From: Symsagittifera roscoffensis
Lineage: Eukaryota; Xenacoelomorpha; Acoela; Convolutidae
Direction of reading: 5' to 3'
DNA: 64,000 bases
Assembly (NCBI RefSeq): GCF_963678635.1
Contig: NC_087062.1
Location: 35,984,052 to 36,048,051 of the forward strand
The position numbers and the translations under genes are program-made. A model generated the notes under the pieces. The model was not told the DNA's origin. It was given only the letters and a program-made list of their open reading frames with translations, and made no database searches. Below are positions 43,488-56,150 of the stretch, in pieces. The stretch's first letter is position 1, and every line of letters begins with the position of its first letter.

Positions 43488-43682
43488 AAAATCAGTACAA
43501 CCCCGAACATAAATTTTCCCTCAGTTTCTTAGAAAGTCAGAACAACAATGTGTGTCTACCAGTTTCAAATCCAGATTTGTTACATCAAGCTACGCTGTAA
43601 AAAAAATCATGCAGACATCCTTGTTGTTCTGACTTTTTAAGAAACTGAGGGAAAATTTGTGTTCGGGGTTGTTCTGATTTTC
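43488..43682. repeat. Long inverted repeat (61-bp arms, 72-bp spacer)
   Basis: The left arm 43488-43548 (aaaatcagtacaaccccgaa..) and right arm 43621-43682 (ttgttgttctgactttttaa..) are reverse complements with about four mismatches over 61 bases. The spacer is 72 bases. Transcribed RNA would fold into a long hairpin. It may be the ends of a small foldback/MITE-type element or a hairpin RNA. No target-site duplication was identified. Confidence 0.9.
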
Positions 43683-44538
43683 TCGAACAAGTTTTGATTT
43701 TTTAATTTGTAATTTTGCGAAGAATTTTTTTGGGTTCATATAGAAGTTGCTTTCACACAAAGACTAACCTGACTTTACGGTCACTGTGAACAGGAGCGAA
43801 TTTAGGAGTGGGAGGGCGGGGTATCGGACGCTCTTTCCTCTCAGAGATTCGACCCCCTCACCAACCAAAATGTCCACCCTTGGTATTAATTTATGACATC
43901 CATTTTTGGCCAACCAACCCTAAATTTCTTCTTAAGGCGCCTTTGGCGCCAATATACACTGAGTTCAAGGGGGGAGAGACGTAGTTTTTTGTTCAAAATA
44001 TCAAAAATTTCTTTAAAAAAAATACCCAAAAATGGCATTTTTGATCTAATTTTTTTCAAAAATTTGATTGCGGCTCTAAGTTTTTTTAGTCAACTTAGGG
44101 TCTGTATAGTGTTGTGGGAGTGCTCGGAAAATATTTTTGGTCTACCTAATAAACGGCCGACAAGTTTTTTGATTTTTTTTTTTTTTGAAAATCCGCCCTC
44201 TCGAGAGCTAAACTCCTCGTTTTATGCTTTTGTGCTGAAAGACTAGCACGCATTATATACTCGTGGCGGTTTGTTTCGCATCATAAATCATTTCATTTGA
44301 ATTGAGGCAAGATAAAAGGTCCTTCATTAATCAAATTTTAATGACTCCCATTCATTCCCCCGTCCACATTACACAAGCATCGGTTTTATGGATTAACCAG
44401 CATTACAACAAAGTTCGTTATACAGACCAAATATGTTTGTCTTGTACTAGTTAGTCAGTATATAAATTCTTATAACAATCGAATAATGTGAAAGAAATTT
44501 TGAAGGTGGGAGAAAAGGAAAAAGACCCATTTTACTAC
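43683..44538. other. Non-coding sequence, ends at assembly gap
   Basis: Includes a small palindrome (aaggcgcctttggcgcc at about 43935) and a 117-codon plus-strand frame at 43893-44246. That frame contains Phe/Lys homopolymer-like runs and resembles no family. Nothing else is seen. Confidence 0.45.
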
Positions 44539-44738
44539 NNNNNNNNNNNNNNNNNNNNNNNNNNNNNNNNNNNNNNNNNNNNNNNNNNNNNNNNNNNNNN
44601 NNNNNNNNNNNNNNNNNNNNNNNNNNNNNNNNNNNNNNNNNNNNNNNNNNNNNNNNNNNNNNNNNNNNNNNNNNNNNNNNNNNNNNNNNNNNNNNNNNNN
44701 NNNNNNNNNNNNNNNNNNNNNNNNNNNNNNNNNNNNNN
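44539..44738. other. Assembly gap (200 N)
   Basis: Exactly 200 unknown bases. The round number suggests a placeholder gap joining two contigs, so the true distance and even the order across it are uncertain. Confidence 0.98.
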
Positions 44739-47150
44739 GTTTTCTATTAACTCGCAGCTTAGGCAGTGACCCCAAAATTCAATTGGGGCAAGCTAGTTGC
44801 TCCGAATATTGCTTCGAAAAAATTGAATTGATTTTTGTCTTTTTCTCTGATTTTGATGTTATCCCTTTGTCAAAAAAAACGCAAGAGTTCTAGGAATATG
44901 TTGGATTAATTTGAACAGTTTGAGTCGGTTGGTTTTTTCCTGTGATTTTTTTTACGGCAGTCAACTACTCTTTATGTAAAGATACGCTAGTTTGTGGAAA
45001 TTGAAATTCATCTTAATACCTTAAATTAAATTGTACACAGCAACAACCGTCTTGTTAAAAATCAAAAAGTTTTGATCATTTTGATCAAAAACTCTTCATT
45101 TATCCGGAGAGCCAATAAAGTTCTCCATAGTCGATTTTCTTTAACAAGAAATCTGCTTCATGAGTTATTGTAGTAAAAAGTCAAATTGAATTCTATGTGG
45201 TTTTCCAAACAGTTTGAAAAAATTGTACAAAGAGGCAGTGTAATCATCTTTGTGGATTTATTTGCGCAAAGTAAAAGATGAATCTTTTTCAACGTTTGAT
45301 GATTACTTAGCAAAAGTTAACCAAAAATTGATACGATATAAAACTTTTAAAAATTTATAGAAAACTAAATAGATCAAACTATGAGGTGAAAACATTTATA
45401 TATCTATTTTTCTTAATTAATTCAGTGGTGTTTTGCTATGAGATTTTGCTGAGTTTTGCGTCATTTTAAGCAACCACTATAAACTGTTCTTATAAGGAAA
45501 GGATTTTTAAAACTTTTTTTTTGATGGTCATTTCAGAATTATTACTAACAATGGCATGCATAATTTGAATCATGAGAAACCAATTTTTAATATTGCTTTT
45601 TGTTTTAATCTGATGTAGCGTGATGTTTAACTTTACTCACTAAAGATAAGCAAATTTATCGCCAAATTGGAAACATACAAATGTTTGAGATCAAACTAAA
45701 ACTGCATGAAAAACTTAAATAATTTGATATCAATTAGACAAAAACTACCTCGTTGATAATGACTACTAATTAGTACACCAAAAATAAAAAAGATATAATT
45801 TAAAAACGATCCGGATAAAGAGTTCTGCTGAGTTTCAAATGATGAAAAATTCCAAATCTATTGATCCGACCATTGATAATGAAGAGAAACTTTGTCTTCG
45901 AGTGTGGTTTGTTTTTTTTCTTGCTTTTTTCTTTTGTTTTCCACACAAAACTAGGTACCACAAATAATCATCCGACTGTGTTGAATGATATATTTTACTA
46001 AAACCTTTTCATTTGTAATTGGAACGATAAGGAAAAGTTCCTTGTGTCGAGAAAAATCGTTTTGAAATTTTTGATTTTTTAATCTTTATTGGAGCCAATA
46101 AAAAGCTTGCAATAGCTTGTTTTAATGGCTTAAAAGCTTACATTAGCTAAATTTTAGCAATAACAACTTCATTTTACTGCAGGAAAATTAGTTTTTTTCA
46201 CTTTTATAGCAGATGTTTTAATCAAAAACTTCAAAAGTTCAGAAAGTTTTCGATTTTTTTTTGTTTTTTAGTTTTTTCATGTTATTCAATTTGAGTATTT
46301 TACTAAAACTGTCAAAAAGCTCTGTCGTTCGGTAAAATCAATTTATCGGAAAACTACCCTAATTTGAAAAAAAATGTTGTATTTTTAAGACGATTGTCGG
46401 AACATTCTCTGCTACTTGCACAGTATTCGGTTATCCTTTTTATTCATATAGTTTGCTCTTGAAAGGCTCAGAATTAACAACAGACCTATTTAATCAGGTA
46501 AAAATTCGATTGGTAAGCAAGCCTTATCCCAAGCGTCAACCGGTCTGCGAGCTCCGATTCTGAAAAAAAAACTGGAAATAAAACTGACCAAAGGCTCAAG
46601 TTCAAAATTATTTTATTTCATTAATTGTACAAAATTAAATATGCGCCTTCTTAATTTTTTCTGCTTTTTTCTTAGACTAAGTAGGCTCATTTTCTGTATT
46701 GCAATTTTTATTCATTTGAAAGTAATGTTTACGCTTGGGATTGTTGCTTGGTGTGGTTTTGTTAATCAGTCAGTTTTGGGCGATTGAAATATTAGTTTTT
46801 AACAAAACAATTCTATATTGCATCGGAGATGTTGACTCCCTTAAATAAAATTTAAAAAGATACCTTACCTCCAAAAATTTTTGGAAAATTTTGAGTGTTT
46901 GAAATTGGCCAATTTGGCATTGCTCTGGACTAATTTAGAAAAATTTTTGAAAATTTTATCCATAATCCTGAAATCGTAAAACGAGTTATTCATGCGTGAT
47001 GAATTATCCCGGACATAAAAGTTTATCTAAAACTTTTGAAGCTAGCTAATCGGTCGTAAGAAACTCGTACGACTCAAACTTTCACACTTGATCTGTGATT
47101 AAGTTCAAATTTTTCAAAATTTTATTTTCCTGAAAATCTATTAGATATCC
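44739..47150. other. AT-rich non-coding sequence
   Basis: No reading frame of note and no RNA gene recognised. The sequence is very AT-rich with many T and A homopolymers. It leads into the LINE fragment at 47.15 kb. Confidence 0.5.
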
Positions 47151-47699
47151 CAAAAAATAAAAAAAACAGTAATTGGAGAAACATCCCCAAAGTATCTTGG
47201 CCTTTTTTTGGATGATAAGCTGATTTTCAAGTTTCATATTCAAAAATTTTAAACTAGTATATCTCGAAATACGTCAATTATATACCACTTGCGGCAAATA
47301 TTTACATAAAAAAAACTTCTAATTATTTGCAAAACTTATATTCAACCAATATATCAGCATGTTGTATTACATATATGGAACTGCTTCAAAAACCGAATTA
47401 AAAAATTGAGAAACATCAGAAGCTGATACTTCGAAATTGCTTCAATTTGCGAAATCAGACAGTCTCCGGAAAATAAAAGACAAATTTGAGATCTGTTACA
47501 TCAGGGAGTTGCATATATATGAACTATTGAAGTTACTGACTAAAATCATAAGGAGGCAGCATCCCTGCTTACTAATCAATAAAATAATCACTGATCAAAA
47601 AATTCTTGACGCATTCTCAAATAACAAACGTAATATCACGTTACAAAACACAGAAAAAATGACAAGCCACAACATGAAAAAACTGAAAAATACGGTTTA
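47150..47699 (+). pseudogene. LINE reverse transcriptase C-terminal fragment
   Basis: Read across a few frame changes, the plus strand gives SPKYLGLFLDDKLIFKFHIQ (about 47170-47230), then ISRNTSIIYHLRQIF and YIQPIYQ, and then the open frame 47437-47700 (..SDSLRKIKDKFEICYIRELHIYELL). These correspond to the thumb and C-terminal region that follow the RT palm in non-LTR elements (KYLGxxxDxxLxFxxHI). The palm with the catalytic Asp residues is not seen upstream. It is distinct in sequence from the LINE at 20.6-22.7 kb. Confidence 0.65.
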
Positions 47700-48155
47700 A
47701 TTATTAGTTAATCATCTTTATGCCTTAGACAAAAAAAAATAATTTAGGATTTATTGATTGTCAAAACAGTCAACTAAATTCAGTTCTGCATCTAATACGG
47801 GATCTTTACATTTGTGATAAGGATTTTCTGTTGAATGTTTTTTGGCAATCGGAAATTAATTGTAATTTTAGTTGTTTGCTCATGAAGACAAAACTCGATA
47901 GGCAGCTAACTGGCTTTTTAGGTGTTCTTCCAAGTTGGGAAGTTGGGAAGAATTTTTTTATTGTTTGAGTTATGTAAATAATAATCCAGACTGTTCCCTT
48001 CTTGAAAACGAATATTTATGATTATTAAAAATTTTGATTCATTGAAGACTGATTCAAAGATGGAAGTAACTGATTTTTTTTTGAAACAGCGATGGTCATC
48101 TCTGAAACCGAGAGCAATTGAGAGAAAAATAGAAATTTACGTAGAATGAGTGAAA
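47700..48155. other. AT-rich spacer
   Basis: No recognisable gene. It may include the 3' end of the LINE fragment, but no tail is evident. Confidence 0.4.
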
Positions 48156-48290
48156 TTCTTAATATCACAATATGTTGAAAACACCAGTTCTTGTCCGATC
48201 AACGAAGTTAAGCAACATTGGAACTAATTAGGACTTAGATGGGACTAATTAAGACTTAGAGGCCGCATGGCAACACCAGGTGTTCAACTT
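48156..48290 (+). pseudogene. 5S-rRNA-derived sequence
   Basis: The stretch aatatcacaatatgttgaaaacacc..gttcttgtccgatc..cgaagttaagcaac..ttagatggg..ggccgcatggcaacacc follows animal 5S rRNA from near its 5' end to its 3' stem. It keeps the strongly conserved gtccgatc and gaagttaagcaac words. A 21-base tandem duplication (48223-48243 and 48244-48264) interrupts the stretch that should read ..gatgggtgacc.., and the terminal stem is poor. It is therefore a 5S pseudogene or the head of a 5S-derived SINE, not a working 5S gene. Only one copy is in the window. Confidence 0.75.
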
Positions 48291-48789
48291 TTTAAGATAT
48301 CATAAGTTGCACTTGAAATTTATTACGCCCAGAGTAATCACACAGAGTAATTTCATAGGAGACGTTAAGAGTTTGAGCAAAATCAAGCTTGTTGCAATTG
48401 ACAAAATTTGGGTCTGATCATGAGACGAATGGCATCTAAGTAGCTGCTGATAAGCCAAAAAATGTCGACTTAGCTTTTGGGGTCTTTAAGTTATATCAGT
48501 TTGAAGTTCGGTGGCAAGCCCAAACTCCTGTGAAGTTTTGATCTGCTTAAAATATAGTCTAAAAGTTTGAACCCAAAATACTCAATTGTTTTGTTCTTAC
48601 GGTTTTATCCATTATCAGCCGGGAAAAAGCAAAGATGGTAACTTTAACCAACTTGCCGATACAAGCGTAGAAATTCTTGTCAATGCCAAAAAAGTTCAGC
48701 GCACTAGAGCTTGAAACAAAAATACAATTGGTTTTTAGTTTTAAAATTTTTAGTTTTATTGTTTAGAGTTAGGTTCGAGGTGTAACTCA
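48291..48789. other. Non-coding spacer
   Basis: No coding frame is recognised. The first part could be the body of a 5S-derived SINE if that interpretation of the neighbour is right. The right edge abuts the LTR of the large element. Confidence 0.4.
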
Positions 48790-50700
48790 TAGAGTAATTT
48801 CGGATAGGGTACACCGTCTGCTCGTCACGCTATCTTATTTTCGGCCGGATAGATTCGTGCAATTTCTTAGTCTAATACCGATCCTAATCTTACTCTCATA
48901 TCTACTAGTCTCAGGGTGTTTAACCAGTCTCTGGTAGGCTCAATAGATCTAGAGTATACTGGCTTATTGCGATTGCAAAGGTCTCTTGGAGAGGTAACTA
49001 ATTTCTAAGTTAAATACAAATCTCTCTGGTGCTGAAATTACAAGTAATTTCAGCGCTTACAAATAAGTGGGTTGTTAGTTAGATGGATCGTGATTGGTTA
49101 ATATTAAATATTTTATAGAGATAAAATATCCAATTTATAACCAAAAATAAATATAGTTTATATCTGGTTCCACCCATCCGGGGTTTACAGAGTTTTTTTA
49201 ACCTTCTATCTTCTATCTGTAATGGAGGGTGGATGATGACCGTTGATATTTGGCGAGCATCATTTCTTGTTTTGTTCTCGGAGAAGAGAGCTCCAGGAAG
49301 TTGGAGTCGTCGATATGAAGTTGTTAGTTATCGTTTGACAAAGACTATGACCGCCAACGAAATCAATCTGATTTCAAGATGGTTTGCTATGATCGTCTGT
49401 TCTTGATTGGTTGTGGAGAACTGTGTTTCGATCTGATTTGGGAATGGCGTGAAACTCGAGTTTGGAGGGAATGCCTGGTAGCTCAGATTTGACCACGTAT
49501 ACTTGGACATCGAGGTGGTCATTGGTCTGATTCAATGAAGTCCATTTTCTGCGAAGTCAAGTCGTATTCTGAATCCTTTTTGAGTCGTGTTTGTGAGCGG
49601 CATATCGGATGCTTGTCTGTGTGGTTATGTGTAATCTATGTACTGCATATTATGATTTACATTTTATAAATTTTGTTAATTTTAGTTTTTTAGTTATGAT
49701 TTTGGTTAATTGTTTTCGCAAAAGCGTTTTAGTTTTAGTTCAGTTATTTTTAAGAGTTAATCACACTTGAGTACCTCTTGTCAAAAATATTGATGTGGTC
49801 ACAAAGCGTGGATGTAGCACGGTGGGTTAGGCCTGCTATAGAGAATGCTCAGGACGTCCTCTCTGGTGGGTTAGGCCAGGAGTGGGAGTATGATTTCGTG
49901 CTGGATTTTTAAGGGGTCCTGTTCTGTGTTAACAATTTATGTTATATTATTTCTGGTTTTCCTTTTGTTACGTTGGTTGTGTCCTTTTCTCAAAAACAAA
50001 TTGTTTTTGGTTTGGGTTTGTCTTGTGACTTTTTGGTGTTTTATTATTTCTTTTTTAGACATGGTAATAGTCTTCAAAAGAATAATTTATCCAGTTTTAA
50101 ACTGGGTTAATCCGGTTTGCGTACCGTGGGTTTTCTTTTCTTAGTCATGCTGTTAGTTTATGGTTAATGGTGTTTAGTAAGCTGCGTTGGTTAGTTTGGT
50201 TGTTATATAATTCCATTCCAATCGGGTTAAAGGAAAAGTGGAAACTTGTTATTGTTGGTTTAGTCGTTGTTAGTGAAAACTTAAGATGAATTCATTATTT
50301 TTAAACAATTCTTCGTGGGCGAGCTGTGCGATTGTGGATAGAATTTCTGTGCGTTTGAACAGAAGTTATAGAAGAGTTTAGTACTGCATTTCATTTGTAT
50401 GAATTTACTGCTTTTAAGACTAAGTTTTACTGCTTTTGGGGTTGAAAAGTATCAATTGAATTTCATCGTACTTAAACTTACTACATTTAGGGAAATAATT
50501 TAGAAATGAATTTAATACTTTCAATTGATTTTTACTGCATCATTTTGTGCTGTTGGTTTAATAGAGTTTAATATGAAAAACAGAGTTTATATTTTTATTT
50601 GTTTTTTCTTGTTTTGAAGGTTATCGTGTTGTGAAGACTAAAGAAAATGCAAATTACTGAATAACTTGGTTAGTTCTATTTTGAAAGAGTTAGTTTGAAA
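48790..50700 (-). repeat. 3' LTR of the large env-bearing element (about 1.9 kb)
   Basis: In minus orientation this follows the last reading frame (X, ending at 50722) and ends near 48790. It is homologous to the LTR copies at 31490-33270, 33967-35170 (part) and 35943-36315 (part), which together define its extent. Exact TG/CA ends were not established. The region 50380-50540 carries repeated tttactgcttt motifs (aaagcagtaaa on the element strand). Frame 49890-50144 is incidental. Confidence 0.75.
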
Positions 50701-50721
50701 TTTATTAAGATCATAATTACC

Positions 50722-52503
50722 TTAGTCGTCGGGGAAAAAGCCGTGAGGGAAAACATCGTGAATAGCGTCTAATGTAGTTAGTAATTTTGCTAGTATGCGT
50801 ATGATATTTTTATTTTGCAGCAGTGGCCAAAGCAATTGTAGTGCTTTTATGGTTTTTAGTTCTTCGGTGCCTACTGCAAATTCATGAGGTGTGTTCTGGA
50901 TTAGATTGTAAATTTTACGATTGTATTTAGTGTTGTGGATGAATTCAAAAATGGGTACTTCTATAGGTTGAATATATTCATGCGGAATGATCAGGGGTCG
51001 AGATTCTTCGTCGTTGAAGGTCTTCGTGAGGGGACAAAAAATATACATTTGAGTGACTGGATCATAATTCCGGAGGATGCCTTGAAAGTTAGTATTTTTA
51101 ATGCAATACGTGAAGTTTAGAAAAAACGGTGAGCTGTATTTGGAATTGATGAATTGAAATCTGGGGTGAGGTTGTCGTGATGGTGTGTGTGTGTATGAAA
51201 ATGAATTTGAATGAAACGATAACAATTGTAGGTGCGTGTTTGCTTAGTTCTCAACATGATGTCACGTGAGCAGTGCAAATCACGTTCTTTTGGTGTCAGG
51301 AAGTGAAAGGTTATTGAAAATGTTTGAAATTTTTCGCGAAAAGGTTCGTAAGCTTGAATGTCTGATAGTGCTTCTGAAATAATGTGATCATGCTTTTTAT
51401 CGAGTATGTTAAGTGTGAATAAGTATGATGTTTTAATGAAAAATTTTTCCGTTATTTGTAGATTTGCGAATTGATCGTCGTCAAGAAGTTGATCTTGATT
51501 AGATCTGATGATGTTATGATCATAATATTCAATTGAGTAGTCGTTAGCGCGGGGTGCAGTGAATGTTTTTAGTATTTTTTTATATCCTACCTATGTAAAT
51601 TGTCTGGATGTTAGTGATGTGGTTAGAGTAAATAAATCGTTTCTACATCTTTCAATATCTACTGTGGTGGTAGGGAGTGGTAGAGTAAGAGGGTTAGTGA
51701 AATTGTAATAAGCTGTCCAATGAAGTGTGGGTATTAATGCATGTTCGTCTACGAAATGATGTGGTTCAGGGTTAAGGTCGGATTGGCTTAAGGTGTATTG
51801 GGGAAAGAAGGGTAGGGTTAGTTGAAAGTAATTTGGAGTATTGGTGTGGTCTGGATGGTTAAGATATTCTCGGGCAGTTTGGATGGGAATGGGTGATTTG
51901 GGAATTCTTCTATAAGCACGGTCAGGACTATTGGATGTTTCTGTTCAAGTGGATGAAGAAGCTAATGATGGAGTATAATCTGAAATTGATGTAGGTGTTG
52001 GTGGATTTGATGATGTTATTGTTGATGATAATTGGCGAATAGTTAGAGTGTGGGGAGATAGCAATTGTTGTTGGAGTGTTATAAAATTATCTAGTTCTCC
52101 GGAAATTTGAATAGTATCTGGGGAGTTGTTGGTGGAGCGTTCATTATTGAATGGGGAGTAGGTTGGGGTTACTTGAGAAGGAGATGTATGTTGGCTTTGG
52201 GGTTGGATAGGTCGGGAAAGGAGGTTTTGAGAAGGTTGTGGAGCTGGTCGGGGTATGAGTAGAAGGTAATAGTTCGGAATCTGCGAACTCATCAGGAGTT
52301 TCTATATCAGAATTATTGAATTGTGAAATTGTTGTATAAACTGTGATATTTGAGTTAGTGTCAGAATTCATGCCTGATGATGTAAAAGTATGTGGTGAAT
52401 CAGGTGGCGGAAAAGCAAAAAGTGGGATAATAGGGAGTGGATTTTGGAGGTTGGCAGGGTGAGGGTTTGATCGGTGGAGTGATCCAACTTGTCTGCTCAT
52501 CAT
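50722..52503 (-). pseudogene. ORF X: unknown 3' reading frame of the large element
   Basis: Downstream of env on minus, the coding signal runs from MMSRQVGSLHRS (52503) through a Ser/Thr/Pro-rich region (frames 52144-52503 and 51945-52292, ELDNFITLQQQLL). It continues past several frame breaks and ends in the 167-codon frame 50722-51225 (ending VFPHGFFPDD). Total ancestral length is about 590 residues. No domain is recognised. The N-terminal third looks disordered and the C-terminal half folded (mixed hydrophobic, conserved between the two copies). It lies between env and the LTR, where retroviruses carry accessory genes, but no function is implied. Confidence 0.55.
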
Positions 52504-52550
52504 GGGCTAAAACAATGAATATTTTGAGATTGAAAAGTAGTGGTATGGGG

Positions 52551-54986
52551 CTATTCAATGATCTGTTCGTATGTATCGTAAACTGGAGCGTGTTGTGTCC
52601 TTAAATGTTGGATGGCGCTTTGTATGTGGCTGGGTCTGAAGTTTGGAGGGTTTGTGATTGCTAAGTTCCAAAAATTTCGTGAGACTAATGATAATGGATG
52701 ATTGTGACGTAGATTTGGCAAATGGGGTACCGTAGGTAGTGCATTTGTAATATTATTTGAGTCATCGTATGTGTTGGGATTTGTTGATAGTTTTGTATTA
52801 TATTCCTTAATTTGTGCTTCTAAGAGGATTTTGTTTATTGATGATGAAAATATTCCAAAAATTTCTGCAAATAGTATGCGTGCTACGCTGGTATTTCGGT
52901 TTACTTGTGTATGAAATGCGCATGTGTTATAGATTCCTTTTTTTAATGAGAAAAGAAATCCAATAAAATTAAACATTGCGTATAAGATAGTAAATCTTTC
53001 TAAGATGTAATACGGCCATCCTAGAAAGGCTAAAACTTCGTTCTTGAGATTTACAAAACTAAAAATATTGATTGGTGATATGTTTTGTTGTTGATATTTT
53101 TCACCATTTCGGTAAATAGATTCTTTGATGTCTTGAAAATATCCGCTGTAATCTTGTGCCTAAGTATTTGAAAATTCTGCTGTTTCCGCAAGTTTTCGTA
53201 AGTTTTGGTCTATTGATTGTCATTGTATTGTGCCCATTTTTGTAAGTAGTTCTTGAAAGTGTTGTGTACGTATATGATGTTGTATGTCTGATTTTGAATT
53301 TATACCTATCGATTGTAAATGGATATTTGGATTGCGGGCTATAGCTCGAATGCTTTCAGGTGAAAACTTTTTAATGGTGTCATTAATGTTGGGTATGGTG
53401 TTAGTAGATATTATTTATCTTCGTCGGGATTTAATCGTACAACGTTGTGGCTGTTTTCTGATCCACATGGTACTGTCGTGTACCAAAAATATGTTCGTCT
53501 TGAGAGTGTATCAACAAAATATACTTTATTTTTGTAGAATATGTGGATTCTTTTGTAACATCTTTTATCTTCAAAAACGTATAAAGGTGATACTTTTTTG
53601 GTACAAGTCTATTACCATAAAATATTTCCTTCATAATCAATAAAATTTGATCTATTTCCGGATAACAAATATTCTGCTTATGGTATTTTGAGAACTGCTA
53701 GTGCTAGTGACTGTAGAATTTGTGTTCTTTCAAGTTCACATAGTTGATGTAAGGTTTCTAATTCTGAGAGTGACCTTTCTTGAATAATTCTGCTTATTGT
53801 ATAATATAGTTTCATATCTAAATGTATAGCATAATGAATTGCGCCAAAATATTAGCGGTTCATAAGTGATAGTTCTTGTAACCGTGTACTATCTGCCTCT
53901 TGTGGTTTTAATTTTGAACCTAATCGTCCTATGTTTTTCTGAATTTTTACTGAAACATAAGAGTTTCCGTCGGTAAGTGAATGAGACGTGGCCATAGGGT
54001 CTACAATTAGATGTCCTGTATTCATGTCGAAACCATGTTCGTATTCGACAAGGATTTCTGAGTACTGTGTTTTGTAAATTGGTTTTTTATATTTACATAC
54101 TAGTTCTGTTTCTGGGATATTTGAAATCGTGTTAGTTTATTTTCTATTTTGTGGAGGTTCTTAAATTTGTTGTTATTATTTCTAATTTGATCAGGGCTGA
54201 CTTCTTCAAATGGGATTGATTCAATTAAAAAGTTTTGGTGACATTTAATAATTCTAGCGTGTATCCTTGCTACTTGAAAAACTGTGCAGGTTTCTTCAGG
54301 AAACCATACAATGGTTGCTTGCGTTCGTGTTACAGGATCGCAATATCCTTGGTCATTTTTGCAAGGAAGTCGAATTCCTTGGTAAAGAATTGTGTCATCC
54401 TTTAAATCTTGTGTAAGTTGTACTTTTTCAAGTTGTATTTTCCAGTCAAAAAACATTATTTCTTGATATCCCTTTTTTTTTGTATCTGCTTTGCAATTTG
54501 AGGGATCATTTATAACTATATCAGGTATCCAGTGTTTATCATGTAGATCGTATATCAACCTTCCGTGTGCTCCATGAAAGCGGAAGTTTGTGTCTAGTCT
54601 TATGTGACCTTGGTGTTTTTCAAGTTCTGCTTGATGTGCTAAGATTTGTGGTCTAGTCGGCTTTTATTTCCGTTTGAGACTTGCGAGCAAGGTACTTTAT
54701 TTTCGGAAAATGTTGCTGTAAACTTGTATCCTGTTAATGTTGTTGATCGGGCTTTTGAGTATATTGTGGCTACTATATTTTTTGTTTCTATGGCTTGTGG
54801 TTCGGATTCGCATTGTGTGACTTGATTTATAGCGTATTTGTGTAGCGTTTTTTTTTCGTTTTCTTCACAATCATAGTGTGTTACTAACAAATCCTGAGGT
54901 CCTGTGCGAGGAGATGGATTTGTATTTTGTTCGGAAAAAATTAGAAAAAGTAGGTGTTGAAATGTGAATACTTTTAAAATATACAT
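52551..54986 (-). pseudogene. Envelope-like glycoprotein of the large element, broken
   Basis: The start frame (54639-54986) begins with a hydrophobic leader (MYILKVFTFQHLLFLIFS) fitting a signal peptide, followed by a Cys-containing ectodomain start (THYDCEE, VTQCESEPQ). The frame 54100-54558 continues the ectodomain with several Cys residues and a VWFPEETCTVFQ stretch. After stops, the C-terminal frame 52551-52976 has two hydrophobic segments (about 52960-52910 and 52880-52830) that would be membrane-proximal or membrane-spanning, and a polar tail. Position after integrase and this layout indicate an env-type protein. Its glycoprotein class is not determined. Several nonsense codons make it non-functional. 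Confidence 0.6.
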
Positions 54987-56150
54987 GTGTTTGATAGTCC
55001 TGAGTACGGGTTATAAAAGGTAATATATCCAATTGTGTTTTTGGTATATCTATCGTATTTGTACATAACTTCAGTTGTTATAAATGGGGGAGGTAGTGAT
55101 TGAGCTGTTATATTTGGTGGGCTCAAGGGAAAGGGTGTTGAACAATATTATTAAGTCTGACTGTGATTTCAAATTTTAATTGGAGACTATTTTGTTGAAG
55201 TATTTGAATGTTGTGTTCTTGAATATCTTTGTGAATATCTTGTCTATATTGTAATCTACTGAGAGCCCAATTGTGGAGTCGGCTACTTTCTTGATGTTGT
55301 CCAAATAGTGGGGGAGGTGCTACGAAGGTATTCCAGTCCAATCGTAGGGGGTTGTTTGTCGATGATTGTTCTTGGTATCAAGCGTCGAGTTTAGTGGGAA
55401 AATTAGGAGGAAAGAGTGCTGGTGGTATATGACTTAAAGATGGTGTTGATGGGAGTGAAAGTGTTTCTGGCAGGGATGATAGCGTTGTATCAGAAGAAAT
55501 ATCTATTGTATCTTTTACTAAATTCGGTTCACCTTGAGTATATGAGTGTGTTGTCCAATATGGTGGTCGTTCGGTGGTGTCTGGGGGGTTAAAAGGGTTT
55601 TCTCGGATTAGTTGTGATGTTGGGGTTGAACCTAGGTAGTCTGAGGGAATAATTGAGGTGCTATGTTGTGAAAGAAGTGTGGGAGTTTCTTGTTGAAAGT
55701 TCTGAGGTAGTTGGTGTTGGTGATTGGGGGTATTAAAATGAACTCTGGGGGTTTGAAAATTTCTTTTTCTTTGCGGATGTATAATTTGTCTATGCATCTC
55801 AGATGTATTTTGATTTTGGCTAATGTGTCTGACTCGATTGAGATCTTGTTGCAAGGTGGGATGTAAATTATTTGTTGTTTCACTTAAAGATGGTTGGCGG
55901 TTAACTGGTTCTAATGGTTATGGGTTGTCTTGTAAAGAAATGCGTGTTGATGGTTGGGGATTGTTTGTAGTTTAAGGTGTTATTGGACTGTCTTGGGATG
56001 TAGTTGGTGGGCTGGTTTGGTAGTGGTTGATTAGCAATTTTGGAAAGGTATCTGAGTTTTTAATTTTTATTGGAAAGTTTGTGTTTTCAGCATGTTTTTA
56101 AAAAAATGTAAAAGTTTAAAGTGATTAAAAAGAACGTGTACGGTAATCTA
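54987..56150 (-). pseudogene. Pro/Gln-rich frame between integrase and env
   Basis: Frames 55378-55854 and 55123-55341 on minus encode a Gln/Asn/Pro/His-rich sequence (QQDLNRVRHISQNQN; later SSRLHNWALSRLQYRQDI and QILQQNSLQLKFEI). The sequence continues to about 55000. It has no recognised domain and probably is disordered. The part from 55378 to 56150 may be an extension of the integrase/pol C-terminus, and the part from 55370 down may be an env leader or separate frame. Confidence 0.4.
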
